Shown one piece after another: positions 52,024 to 62,282 of a stretch of 64,000 nucleotides of DNA. The DNA is taken from assembly GCA_944739405.2 (NCBI GenBank), contig OX123209.2, forward strand, positions 9,121,217 to 9,185,216, in the 5' to 3' direction. This DNA is from Euclidia mi (lineage: Eukaryota; Arthropoda; Insecta; Lepidoptera; Erebidae). The translations under genes and the position numbers were made by a program. The notes beneath the pieces are model-generated. The model had not been told where the DNA came from. It ran no database searches and saw nothing but the letters and a program-made list of their open reading frames with translations. The number at the start of each line of letters is the position of its first letter. The first letter of the stretch is position 1.

Positions 52024-52566
52024 TTAGGGTTCCGTACCTAAAAGGTATAAAAAAAACGGAACCCTATTACTAAGCCTCCGCTGTCTGTCTGTCTGTCCGG
52101 CTGTTCGTCTGTCTGTCTGTCATCAGGCTGTATCTCATAAACCATAATAACTAGAAAGCTGAAATTTCCACAAATTATGTATTTCGGTTGCCGCTATAAC
52201 AACAAATACTAATAATAATAAAAAAATGAAAATATTTAGGGGGGGACGCATACAAAAAAAAAAACAGTTTTTTTCGTATTTTTTGCTCAAAATTACTAAG
52301 TGTAACAGGTAGACGCTTTAAATTTTCACAGAATATGTAGTTGTATGTTACCTTTCAAAATAAATAATTAAATAAAGTAAATAATAAAGGGGGGCTCCCA
52401 TACAACAAACGTAATTTTTAAGCAATTTGGTACTTGATCTTAATAAACAGGTAGAAATTTATAAAGTATTTAAGTAGATATACATACAACGAACGTGATT
52501 TTCTTTTATATATGATGGTACGGAACCCATCGTTCCCGAGTCCGACTCGCACTTGCCCAATTTTAT
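52024..52566 (-). repeat. GGGTTCCGTA repeat, copy 2 (opposite orientation)
   Basis: Begins tagggttccgtacctaaaag with an inverted cggaaccct just after, carries a ctgtctgtctgtctgtccgg run, and ends ggtacggaacccatcgttcc, gagtccgactcgcacttgcc. It is the reverse of the layout at 3412-3953. Confidence 0.65.
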
Positions 52567-53129
52567 TTTAAATACTTGCAACACTTTCAAAGTATTTCTT
52601 GGGATATTATTATATTTACGGAACATACATTTACGGAACTTTGTCGCTCATAACACTAAAATATTTGCAACACTTTCAAAGTATTTTTACTTGAACGTAC
52701 GCGAACACTTTTTCTATATATTGACTTCAATAAATACTTGTCGAACTTTTGTTTACTTTCGTGGTCATTTAAACTTATTTTAAATTGTCTTTCGGGCTAT
52801 ATACCACGTATTTTTGTTTGGAGTAACCGATATTTCGGCTCTGTTGCAAGCGCCATGTTCACGGATGTACTGCGGGTATTGTAGCTGGATGAATGTTACG
52901 AGCAAGTAAAACAGTCTACCCGCTTTCTTACTTGTTTTTTTGCGTACAACACCCACTGTTATCGCTATAGCACTGTACCCGATCACGACATACTACACTC
53001 ACTACGTCAGCTCGCGGTTTGAGTCTTATCGTTTCACGGGTTTTACATAGACAGACCCCCCTGGATGCCATCTGGCATCCCGTGGTCCGGCGGTCGAGTA
53101 TCTACTAGACGGTTGAAACCCAACCTCTA
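52567..53129. other. Spacer with a 25-bp direct repeat, no gene
   Basis: aata(c/t)ttgcaacactttcaaag...tattt occurs at 52571-52595 and 52662-52686. ggatgccatctggcatcc at 53062 is a short palindrome just left of the Penelope fragment. Confidence 0.55.
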
Positions 53130-53300
53130 TCTCTCAATCCGCTGGATTGAGTTAAACAATCCTCAGGTGCTTTCGACAGAACGCCACTATATACCTCGAA
53201 TGGTTAGGGAGGCTATTGAAATTAAAAAGTTCAAACATTTCAATAGAGAGGATGGCTCAGAAAATCAACAAAAATTTGAAAGGCTTACACGAAAAGGATA
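53130..53300 (+). pseudogene. Penelope-like element, C-terminal (GIY-YIG side) fragment
   Basis: The frame reads LSTERHYIPRMVREAIEIKK, FKHFNREDGSENQQKFERLT and a stop. The 'R.Y.PR.VREAIEI......NREDG' block is the characteristic end of Penelope-type proteins, just after the GIY-YIG nuclease. Everything upstream of about 53130 is unrelated or decayed. Only a short terminal piece survives. Confidence 0.7.
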
Positions 53301-53351
53301 GTCTGATCAATGTGATAGAAACAGTCCCTAATACATAATAAGTATAATTTC

Positions 53352-53579
53352 TGTGGGGTCACGTTTAGCTGACGTTAGCATATTATAAACATTGTACGCA
53401 ACGCGCCTGTAGCGCAGTTTTAGTTGATTGGAGTCAGTCGCTCGCTGGCATTTGTAACGTTTAACCGAATAAACGTGTTGTGTACCTACTAACCAGTTTC
53501 TCACTTGAGCATCCCATGAGTCGTAACCCTGAACACAACAAGGACATATAAACACACTAGACACCCAAAAGTCTAAACA
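53352..53579 (+). repeat. Probable gypsy LTR (about 228 bp) upstream of gag
   Basis: Starts TGTGGGGTCACG, has aataaacgtgttg and agtttctcacttgagc in the same order as the solo LTR at 62930 (caataaacctgttgg, gagcatttcacttg), and likely ends ...gtctaaaca before gtggttacc. The right edge is an estimate from the CA and the following sequence. Confidence 0.6.
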
Positions 53580-53695
53580 GTGGTTACCTCCGACCTTGGT
53601 TACGCATTCGTGGAATTTTCAGATAGTGCACTGTACGCATAGTGAACTTTGACCGCGACTCCCCGATAAAGTGAAGTGCCATCGGGTAATAAATA

Positions 53696-54352
53696 ATGGA
53701 GCCAGCCAAAATGGTACAGACACCATCGACCGTCAGTGATTTGGCAGCGATAAGTTTGCCATCCAAGATACCACAATTTTGGACAGACTTACCGCGCATG
53801 TGGTTCAAACAATTTGAGGCCATTGTTGCGCAACAGAAGCAAGGTGATTCGACGAAGTTCAATTTGGTGGTAGCGCAATTGAGCAAGGACGCACTTCAGC
53901 AGGTGAGTGACATCCTAGATTCACCACCCCCAAAAGGGAAATATGAGGCACAGAAAAATTGTTTACTGACAGTTTTTGAAGAAAGCGCTGAAAGGCAATT
54001 CCAAAAATTGGTCAGTGAGATGTAATTAGGCTCACAAAAACCCTCGCAGTTGCTGAGAAATATGAAGGAACTTCCACGGAACACTCAGGTTTCAGACGAG
54101 GCCCTAAAGAAGCTGTGGATGTCACGTTTGTCGTCATCAGTTAGAGCAGGACTCGTAGTAAGTCAGGACACTAACCTAGAAAATTTGGCTACAATGGCGG
54201 ATAAAATAGTGAAAAACATGCAGACAGGAGAAGTCGCCGCGGTTACGTCATCGCACGCCGCGGTCACGTCATCGCAAGCGCCGGAGAATAAGGCAGACCT
54301 TATCCAACAAATTTCCGAAATGACAATAGAGCTTATATATCTCCGAGGATAA
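53696..54352 (+). pseudogene. Gypsy-type gag with one stop, no pol following
   Basis: The frame from 53696 (MEPAKMVQTPSTVSDLAAIS) reads LPSKIPQFWTDLPRMWFKQF and AQLSKDALQQVSDILDSPPP, meets TAA at about 54023, and continues in the same frame (SQLLRNMKELPRNTQVSDEA, LKKLWMSRLSSSVRAGLVVS) to 54352. This is the capsid region common in insect gypsy elements. It would form particles in an intact element. No zinc knuckle, protease or RT is seen after it; another retroposon begins at 54539. Confidence 0.78.
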
Positions 54353-54538
54353 GTATACGCGATAAGAAGAGGAAAGGACTATGGGTAAAAATGTATGGGC
54401 TCCGTCCCCATATACCAACACACATGGAACTGATGCCAATGTGTACCTTAAGTATCCACTATTTGATTAAAAGCCTTATTTTTACTTAAATCAAAGGGAT
54501 ATATCTATAAAAAACAATTGATTATTAATAATTAACCT
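54353..54538. other. Tail of the gypsy remnant and target site of retroposon copy C
   Basis: No gene. 54524-54538 (ATTAATAATTAACCT) is the first copy of the target duplication. Confidence 0.6.
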
Positions 54539-55136
54539 TTTTTTTTTTTGTTTTACGAGGTGGAAAATCCCTTCGGATCTCCGACTCTTGGGGGAAATAA
54601 GAGCCGGAGTATGTGGTGTTTCTACTAAAAACCACCTCGACTTCCGCCATGTACCCGTGTGTCGGAGGGTGGGGCATCACCAAAGCACTCGTCGCCACCC
54701 TCCGACTGGTATTGGCCCGCCAGATGGTCAGGCGGGCCCCGAACAAAACCCCCTTGGCGACGGATTAAGGTGTTGGACTCCGCCGCCAAAACGCCCAGCG
54801 GCCGCAGAGGATAGGGAGGACGGCAACGCAATACCGCATCTCCTCTTCCTCTGCGGCCCCACCGCGACGCATCGAATGGTGCGGCCCCATTCAGTCGCGG
54901 GAGATAGGGCGCGCGGCAACGCAACACCGACACGCCTCTCCTCCCGCGACCGCACCCGACTGCGAGGGACAGACAGAACTGTCCCCCGCACCCGCACCGT
55001 TGGACGCATCCTGCGCAGGCCTCTCCAAGCCCACGCGGAGCGTCCCCTCCTGGATCCCTCTTAGCTTCACCGCGGGTGACCAATCCACGGTTACTGAGCC
55101 CCCCCACCACGACAAGGTGGAGATCCCACGGGGGGG
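54539..55136 (-). mobile_element. Stem-loop-rich GC retroposon, copy C (full length, TSD 15 bp)
   Basis: ATTAATAATTAACCT occurs at 54524-54538 and 55137-55151. On the minus strand the copy begins with seven C at 55136 and ends ...ccacctcgtaaaac plus poly(A) at 54539. Stems include 54556-54563/54632-54639, 54579-54589/54599-54609 (one mismatch) and 54661-54672/54695-54706, followed by the two paired 11-bp stems described for copy A. No protein motif. This copy gives the complete layout of the family. Confidence 0.87.
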
Positions 55137-55151
55137 ATTAATAATTAACCT

Positions 55152-55539
55152 ATATTTTCACTTGCAAGTTATTTTAACATTATGGTTATATTACAGTACA
55201 AAACATGATTTAGTAACGATACAAAATAAAAATAATGTATTTTTAATCAATTAAATGATTATCCGCTCCGTCGTTTCGCGTAGGTACCTAAAAAATCCCA
55301 AGTGATTACGGCTCAACGCGTAGCGAGCACTTGACGATGTGAGCGAGCTCGATAAATCAGTCATTGTTTATTCGATTGTAGCGTGAGGGTGTTGAAGTTA
55401 TGTTTTTGTTCAAGTAAATAAATTATTCTTTCATATGATCTCAAATACACTACGCTTGATTGAAGTGTTTACTTTATGCGAGGGGCCGAATCGGATGCTA
55501 TGTAAACCATGACGACTTAATCGAAAAAAATGCTTATCG
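55152..55539. other. Spacer, no gene seen
   Basis: AT-rich, then 55255-55480 of mixed composition up to the truncated end of the hAT transposase. Confidence 0.45.
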
Positions 55540-57087
55540 TTATAACAATACGAGTTTTACCTTGGTTCCTTTTGCTTTGTTATATACCTGGTTACAGTTA
55601 GTTAGGTTAGTGTTACAATTTTTTATGAACAGATTTAATAGATTGGGGTAAACATGTCGATGATTCTTCCACCATTCTAGTGGGCTGTTCCATTCGCCCT
55701 TTTCATTTTTGCGAGGTAAAATGTCATCTGCCAAATACATATCCACTTCCTTTATAGCTCTGGACAGAGGTGTACCGGTATCATTTATTATTTTTCTACA
55801 TGCCTCCTTAAGGTACCGGACCATGATTATGACAGAATTGGATGTTAAGTATTTTTGCCCGCTCATTGCCCTTGTCATCTCTTCAAATGGGCGTAAAATT
55901 CGACAGAGTTGTGCGCAATTACTCCAATCTTCGTTGGAGAGATGGGGTAAATCTTTATCGACTAGAGCTAACGTCGACCGCACTGCTTCTTGCAACTCGA
56001 CCATTCTCTCCACCATGTAATATACCGAGTTCCACCGAGTTTCAACTTGTTGTATAAACCGCTTCAGTTCTTGATTCCGTTGAAGCTGGTACTTTATTAG
56101 TCTCTCGGAAGATACTGTGCTACGTTTATAATGAGCCACAATTTTTTTTATTTTACTAATTAATATTTCTTGCCCTCGCAGTGCGTCGTCTACCACTAAA
56201 TTAAATGTGTGCGCAAAACAGCCAAGATGCTTGATTGCAAGAAAATCTTTTGTAGCTTTTACAATATTTGCAGCATTCTCTGTGACCGCAAAGGTGACCT
56301 TATCTCTTAACTGCCATCTGTTCAAAATAATTTCTAATTCTGTGGCAATGTTGGATGCTGTATGACTGCCAGAAAAATTACAGCATCCTAGCAACACAGT
56401 TTTAAAATCTAACTCTTCAGTGATGTAATGGCTAGTACCAGCAATGTAACTTTCCGTTACTCTCGATGTCCAAAGATCTGTAGTGATACAGTTTGTTTTT
56501 ACCTACCTCTTGAGCCACCCGAGCCTTAATATCAGCCTCTGTCTTAGTAAAGCAATCATGTAACAAAGATCCGGACAACGTTTTCCTGGTTGCTAATTTG
56601 TAACCCGGAATCCATCTACAAAAATTTTTAAAAGCTCTTTCTTCCACGATCGAAAATGGTTGAAAGGAGTCAATGCACAAATCGAGTAAATCCCTGTCTA
56701 TTTGTGTTTTTGCTCAACACTAATTTTCTTGCTAATAAATGCATCCATAACTTTTTGACGTTTAGCTGGAGGCGAAAGAGGCGCGTATGATGGTCGATTT
56801 TCGGTTGAAGAACTCGAAGAAGTCGAAGGACCTGGCGTTGGTTCTGCTAGCGAATCGTGACGAGTTTCCTTCTCATAAGTTTGAGAAGAATGACGGGGTT
56901 GGTCATCATCAGTCCCGAAAGCCGATAAATAAACAGAAGGATGCTTTCTGCGCAAATGACATTTTAAATTGGCAATCGACGATTTGTAACTTAAAACTTC
57001 TTTACACTGGTTACACGTTCCTTTGAAAAATTGACTGTCTTTTTCAAAGTGATGCCATATAGCACTACTGTTTTTACGGGCCGACAT
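55540..57087 (-). pseudogene. hAT transposase with BED finger (ZBED-like), frameshifted and C-terminally cut
   Basis: Start at 57087 (MSARKNSSAIWHHFEKDSQF). BED zinc finger at about residues 10-50 (CNQCKEVLSY ... LKCHLRRKH). Ser-rich linker. A stop near 56700, with 56680-56432 in another frame (FCRWIPGYKLATRKTLSGSL, the segment before the catalytic core). 56397-55540 is open for 285 codons with VTENAANIVKATKDFLAIKH, LGCFAHTFNLVVDDAL and VETRWNSVYYMVERM. The final dimerisation block starts (PLEWWKNHRHVYPNL) but runs into unrelated sequence (FIKNCNTNLTNC), so the hATC domain is truncated. Not functional. Confidence 0.85.
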
Positions 57088-57902
57088 GATGAATACGAAT
57101 ATTTACTAGTAATTATTTACAAAGATAATTGTTGTCCAATCAAATCTAGTTGAAACACTCACTAAGAGAGTATGTTTCTAGGTACACACATAATATACAA
57201 AATTACCTATAAAAAAGTTTTATTTACACATCACTCAACTTTTCAATTAGGTTTTTAAGTGTTTTCAAAACTGAAATAATTTTCACTGAAAGTTTTATTT
57301 ACACAAGAATTACACAACAACAGTATCTACTAAAAGAGTTTGCAAATTAGCACAATAAATTTATTTACACTTGTTTTTAAAAAAACAATTGACGAAGGTA
57401 ACGAATTACTTGACCTACGCATAGAGAAATTCAAAACAAACTAAACATTTACGTCATAACGTAATCAAACTAATTGCAAACATTTCTTTAGTTAAGATCA
57501 CGATCTATATTCATTTAAATAGAGTCCAAATTCAACCATCCGCCGTAAGTGGAGTTCGTTTTATGTTAGCACGTGCACATGCCGGGTGAAAGAGAGATAG
57601 TCATGTTCAAAATTTTGCACGTGTGTAGAGGACGAGAATAGTTTGTCATCGCCGCATAATTATTGCATTTTGAAAACTCTCATCGCGCCGCGCGGCGCGC
57701 CGTCGGAGGCACTTCGGGTTAGCTCGTGTTTATTCGGACTCGGGCCGTGCGTCGCTCGTTCGTTCGTGATCGTGAGTTATGAACGGTGAACATAAAGTCG
57801 TTCACGAATAAACCTGTTTACCGGTAGACTATAAACTGGTTTATCAGTTCATGCGAGATAAACAGTCTAAAAAACGGTTCGTTCATTCAACGCCCACCAC
57901 TA
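57088..57902 (-). mobile_element. hAT element 5' end: leader and one terminal repeat
   Basis: Read on the minus strand from 57902 the sequence starts TAGTGGTGGGCGTTGAATGA, a hAT-type terminus (compare TAGTGGTGTGCTAG in the MITE at 1702). Several palindromic words follow (gttcacgaataaac, accggtaaac) and a GC-rich zone at 57690-57770. No partner terminus was found to the left of 55540, consistent with loss of that end. Confidence 0.6.
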
Positions 57903-58105
57903 GTACTTAGTGTGTAGTCAATGGCGATAAATTGTACTGTATCGCCACAATGCGTATTTTTGATGTCGCCCCGCAGCTATAACTGTGTAAAATTGTAAGG
58001 AACTGTATCTGGCATCCATAGAAAAGGCCGGACTTAGTAATAGTTATAATAGTTATAATAATTCAAGGCTGTACTTCGTGTGCAGTCAATGGCGATAAAT
58101 TGTAT
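57903..58105. repeat. 35-bp direct repeat pair
   Basis: gtacttagtgtgtagtcaat ggcgataaattgta at 57903 recurs at 58071 with two differences. The first copy starts at the very edge of the hAT terminus. Confidence 0.8.
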
Positions 58106-58855
58106 TCTTTTTGGCAATAAACAAATATTTATTTAAATAATTAATTTATTAATTTAATTATCATTTCCCCAATAAACTATTTACAGACTAAGATGACGAG
58201 TTTATTTTCTTTTTACATAAATATAAGTCAATAAATGTCTTACAAAGATAATACTCCAATTTGTACAAATAAAGGTAATTTAAGTTGAACTACAGATGAA
58301 TAAAGTAAGTATTAAAACAAACAGGTTTGGGTACATTGATATAATAACGCCCATCTAGATTGCGAATTGTACAAATAGATAACGAAAACTACGTGTGACT
58401 GCATCTTTTAGGTAACACAATTGGGGGACTCACATATTACTGAGCAGAGTGAAGAGAATTTTTCGCTGTCAACACAATAGTAATTCATCGACGACGTCTG
58501 AGCGACACTGCTGTGTAGGATTTTGACTTTTAATTCAGTAACGACAAATTGAAAAATAGTTTGGATCGCTGCGCTGCGCGCACGCTATATCGGCGCTAGC
58601 CCTTGGCTTTGTAGTTCAATTTAAGACAGACACTAATCAATAATAGTATTATTGCACTCTAATAGAAGCTTGTAAACGATTTCCAATAATAATATTTTCA
58701 CGATTACTCAATAGTGCAATTAAACATTTCTATTATATTGAAATAAAATAATAAGGCAAGCCCAGATTGTTTGATGGATTTAACAACACCTGTCGACTAA
58801 GTAACAAAACTGAACATAATTTACCGTTTAGTAAATTTATATACAATTATCGACA
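58106..58855. other. AT-rich spacer, no gene seen
   Basis: Nothing recognised. gcgctgcgcgcacgctatat near 58571 is the only GC-rich patch. Confidence 0.45.
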
Positions 58856-59235
58856 TTCCAGCAGCGATAGCCGAGTGGGGATACCAACAGTCTGCCATGC
58901 AGAGGGTATCGGGTTCGAATCCACGGCGCGCACCAATGACTTTTCGGAGTTATGTGCGTATTGAATTATTAATTATCGCTTGTCCCGTGCCTCGGAGAGC
59001 ACGCTAAGCCGTCGGTCCCGGTTGTCATGAAGATCTTTGGCAGTCGTTACAGAGCGTCAGTACCTTCTAAATAAACGGACACTAGTCTAAACCATGGAAT
59101 ATCGCTATCCCTTCGGGTTGCGGAGGTCAGACAGGCAGTCGCTCTGTGGAAAAGCTAATATTCAGCCAAATCCGGTTGGACTAGTAAGCGGACCCCAGAT
59201 TGAAACTGGGATAACGCTAAGAGGATGATGATAAC
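58856..59235 (+). repeat. SINE (tRNA head) followed by a second SINE/LINE tail
   Basis: The head has agcgatagccgagtgg (A box) and gggttcgaatccacgg (B box), then cttgtcccgtgcctcggaga, gtcggtcccggttgtcatga, matching the SINE at 11180. From about 59103 a different common tail follows: cccttcgggttgcggaggtc, agacaggcagtcgctctgtg, aagcggaccccagattgaaa, ending gatgatgataacg. The two may be one composite or adjacent insertions. Confidence 0.78.
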
Positions 59236-59956
59236 GATATGCCAGCCCTCAGATCGATTCAGGCAAGTAAAATGATACACCCACAAGACATTTAAACACA
59301 ATGAATACTCACCAAATATTTTCACTTCCTAATCTATTACAATAATTAATCAAGAGATCTTTTCCTTGATTCATATGACGAGGATCTTTTTTTATTTTGT
59401 TAAATAATTAGTTCAAATCACATATAAACAAACTTTACAATATATAAAATGTATTATAATACAACGAAACATAGCAATTGATACCTAAACGAAAAATAAA
59501 AAAGATTATTCATATAAAACTATAACTTGAATATTTCGTTCGTAATATTTCTTTCGCAGCTCAACGGAAACTTTTTTGGCCACGGTACTTCACAGCCCTA
59601 CAACTCCTACAAGTAGTTACCGGAACATGGCCGCCGCGAACGCGCTCGGATTATAAATTGTTTTGTGGTGTTAGATTCGTTTATTACAAATAAATGACGT
59701 GTTTTGTGAAATCCTAAGGGTGTATGAGATCATGTTTTTTTGTTTGTGAAGTAAATATGCAACGGAATTCAATAATATGTGATGAAATGTTTTATCATCG
59801 AGTGGAAAAAAACATAACGTCTGAGTTTATTTCTTCTTTTGGCGAAACCGTGAGTATTTTATGATAAATCATGTAGTAAATACGATGACAAATTTTATAA
59901 CGAACACAATGATATACAATATATGTAATATAATTATAATATAATAAGTCGTAAAA
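59236..59956. other. Spacer, no gene seen
   Basis: AT-rich; 59560-59650 is less so. I checked 59730-59870 for a THAP-like exon because P-type sequences follow, but found no convincing C2CH pattern. Confidence 0.4.
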
Positions 59957-59989
59957 GTGAATTTTTCGGTAAGCTATGTCAACTGTAAT

Positions 59990-60617
59990 TGCATACTCGA
60001 AATTCTTCGGCACACAAGGCACTCATTGCAAATACGTCCCGCGTCGCAAGGGTTAAGTCTGAGATTTGTTATTTATCCGGGTCACGACGGTTGGAGTCGG
60101 CGGGAGACGTCGTGCGGTGTTTCACAGGGGTCAATCCTCGGCCCCCTCTTGTGGAACATCGGATACGACTACGTGCTGCAGGGTGCGCTCCTCCGTGGCG
60201 TCGACATCGTTTGTTATGCCGACGACACTCTAGTCACGGCTAGGGGTAAGTCGCACCGGGCGGCAGCCATATTGACGACCGCTGGGTTCGCACATGTTGT
60301 GAGTCGCATCCGGCGATTAGGCCTCGAGGTGGCCCTTTCCAAATGCGAGGCCGTCTCTTTTCACGGGCTTCGGCACCTGCGGGGGCAGGTGGTCTGTGCC
60401 AAGGGTGCCAACTTAGGCGGGGTCACAGATGTTATGCAACGCAGTACCTGTGGCCCCGCTGTTAATGGAATCGGTTAGCGGAATACCATGGGGGTTTTAG
60501 TGGGTAGTCCCGAAGCTTCTCATCGGGGAGTCCCACACTCCCCCTAGGCTGACACCTCGGTCTCAGTCTAGGGGGGTTAGCCCGTAAACTGCGGTTTCCT
60601 CAATGACTCACAAAAAA
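59990..60617 (+). pseudogene. R1-clade LINE: RT fragment joined to its 3' untranslated end
   Basis: The frame 59957-60478 reads VIYPGHDGWSRRETSCGVSQ, GSILGPLLWNIGYDYVLQGA, GVDIVCYADDTLVTARGKSH (YADD catalytic box) and LGLEVALSKCEAVSFHG, typical of R1/TRAS/Waldo-type RTs. The coding text stops soon after and is followed by accatgggggttttagtggg, gtagtcccgaag, a 3' region common to R1-type elements, and a short A run at about 60610. The post-RT region (normally several hundred codons) is missing, so this is an internally deleted copy. Confidence 0.8.
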
Positions 60618-61276
60618 AGGCCGGTAAAGTTAGGGCTCCAGAGAGGTAGTTGCTCAGCCGCCTAACAAGAGCTAATTAATACATGGCAAAAATATATTTT
60701 GGAAAATGTATAATTATTTGTTTTCAGATAACAAGTCCATTATGAGAAGAGTCTCTGGCGCAAGTAACTGCTCTGGCTGTGCCAAGTACTAGTTCTAGCA
60801 TTTATGAAAGCAATGCTTCACTTAAGGAAACGGGAGTGAAACGTGCTGGCTGCTATGTTGAGGACCAAGTCAGTAAAAAAACAATCACGAAAAGTTCTTG
60901 AAAATATAAGCAATCTTAACGAGTTACCGGTAAGGTTTCATTTGAGTAAATATTAAATAAATATATTTTTGGGGAGTAACGTGGGTGGAGCTGTGGGCAT
61001 AGCTAGTATTTAATAACTATTTAAATAAATCAGTCTAATGAATTAGTGGAACAAAATTTTGTTGTAAATAGTAACAATAGTTGAACATGTTTTGGGTTTC
61101 GGTTCTTTGAAATAACTTATATGTATATTCAAGACATAGATACAACCGCGATAATATTCGTAAACAGTCGTTTGATTTAAATGTGTGTATATGTAACATT
61201 CGCGTAAATATTAGACCATCATACCATACTATATATAATTTTGTACTAATTTCACAAACTTTTCTGCTTTTCTTAG
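60618..61276 (+). other. Possible exon and introns of the P-type transposase
   Basis: 60727-60950 is bordered by ttttcag and gtaagg and reads VTALAVPSTSSSIYESNASL in one frame, plausible as the linker after a THAP domain, but it has stops. The rest, to the ttttcttag acceptor near 61276, is AT-rich and intron-like. Confidence 0.35.
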
Positions 61277-61861
61277 GTCAGCAGTGTGGACACTGAAGAA
61301 CACTTTTCTGAAAAGATTTATAGAGGTGTGCAAGTGAATATAAAGTCCACTAAAGTAAAAATACTGCAGAAGAAATCAAAGATGCTCAAGCAAAAAGTTA
61401 TACGGCAGACTAAAAAAATTCAGGACATGTCTTCCTTAATAGCAACTGTTAAAAACTATACACGTCAGTCAGAAATTGAAAATATTATCCAAGGACGTTT
61501 TGCTCATATCTGTAATGAATTAAAAAAACACCGAGCAATCCACATGGTGTTCAATACAGCGAAGAAGTCAAAGCTCTTGTTTTAACATTGAATTTTTACT
61601 CACCTAAAGCCTACGAATTTTTAAGACGTTACATTACTTTGCCTCATGTGGAGACCACACGAAGATTTGTCTTTATTCAACTGCAATGTTGGTTTCCTAA
61701 CAGAAGTTCTTGAGTATTTAAAAGAACAAGTTAAATTACCAACTAAGATATTTTTGAAAAACGTTGCTTTAATATTTGATGGCATGGCATTAAAAGAAAA
61801 TTTGGCCTATGATAAAAAAATTGACAAATTTGTTGGTTATGTCGTGTACACAAATCATTAA
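61277..61861 (+). pseudogene. P-element/THAP9-type transposase fragment
   Basis: After an acceptor-like ttttcttag, VDTEEHFSEKIYRG and a Lys-rich coiled coil (LQKKSKMLKQKVIRQTKKIQ) lead to IENIIQGRFAHICNELKKHR. Then in another frame NFYSPKAYEFLRRYITLPHV, and in a third NCNVGFLTEVLEYLKEQVKL and VALIFDGMALKENLAYDKKI with DKFVGYVVY. This coiled coil, 'YSPKAYEFLR', 'FDGMA' order is that of P-element transposases. At least two frameshifts; stops at 61861. Confidence 0.8.
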
Positions 61862-62001
61862 CAAGTAATGTCAAACTATGTATGATCATTAAAAACTCAG
61901 ATACAAATGTTTTTCTGGGGTGATTTAAAAGGCCTCTACCATTTATAAATTAGCGAATTTAAATAAGTTTTAATATCAACAAATATTGGCTCCAAATAAC
62001 A

Positions 62002-62274
62002 TTAATTTTTCAGAGATAAAGTTGATTTCGAACCTTTTCTGAAAGTTGACTTTGAATTCATTAGATCGAAAATTCTGTCTATCATGTGCAGAAACTCCGT
62101 AGTCGCTTTACTATTTTGAAAGTCAGGATGACCACGAACTCTCAAAAAATCTATTGCATCAGCAACTGATGAACTTATTACTTGGGCAACAAGCCTAACA
62201 TTCATATTTTTATTTTTAAAATCTATAGGCGAAGCACTTAATTTATTGGCGAATTTCAAACCCTCACTGCTCAT
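62002..62274 (-). pseudogene. Second P-type transposase fragment, opposite strand
   Basis: Minus strand, 90 codons: KNMNVRLVAQVISSSVADAI, DFLRVRGHPDFQNSKATTEF, LHMIDRIFDLMNSKSTF. This matches the later part of P-type transposases ('VRLA.QV.S.SVADAL.F......F....AT..F....DRLFD.LNSR'). It is inverted relative to 61277-61861, so an inversion or an independent insertion occurred. It abuts gypsy pol at about 62275. Confidence 0.78.
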
Positions 62275-62282
62275 TGGTCCAA

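Noticed and set aside
54539..55136. HDV-like self-cleaving ribozyme at the 5' end of the GC retroposon (seven C pairing with seven G around a ccacc/ggtgg hairpin).
   Set aside because: The pairing exists, but I could not place P1.1, the catalytic C or a matching P2, and the first base is C rather than the usual G. It needs a descriptor search before being claimed.
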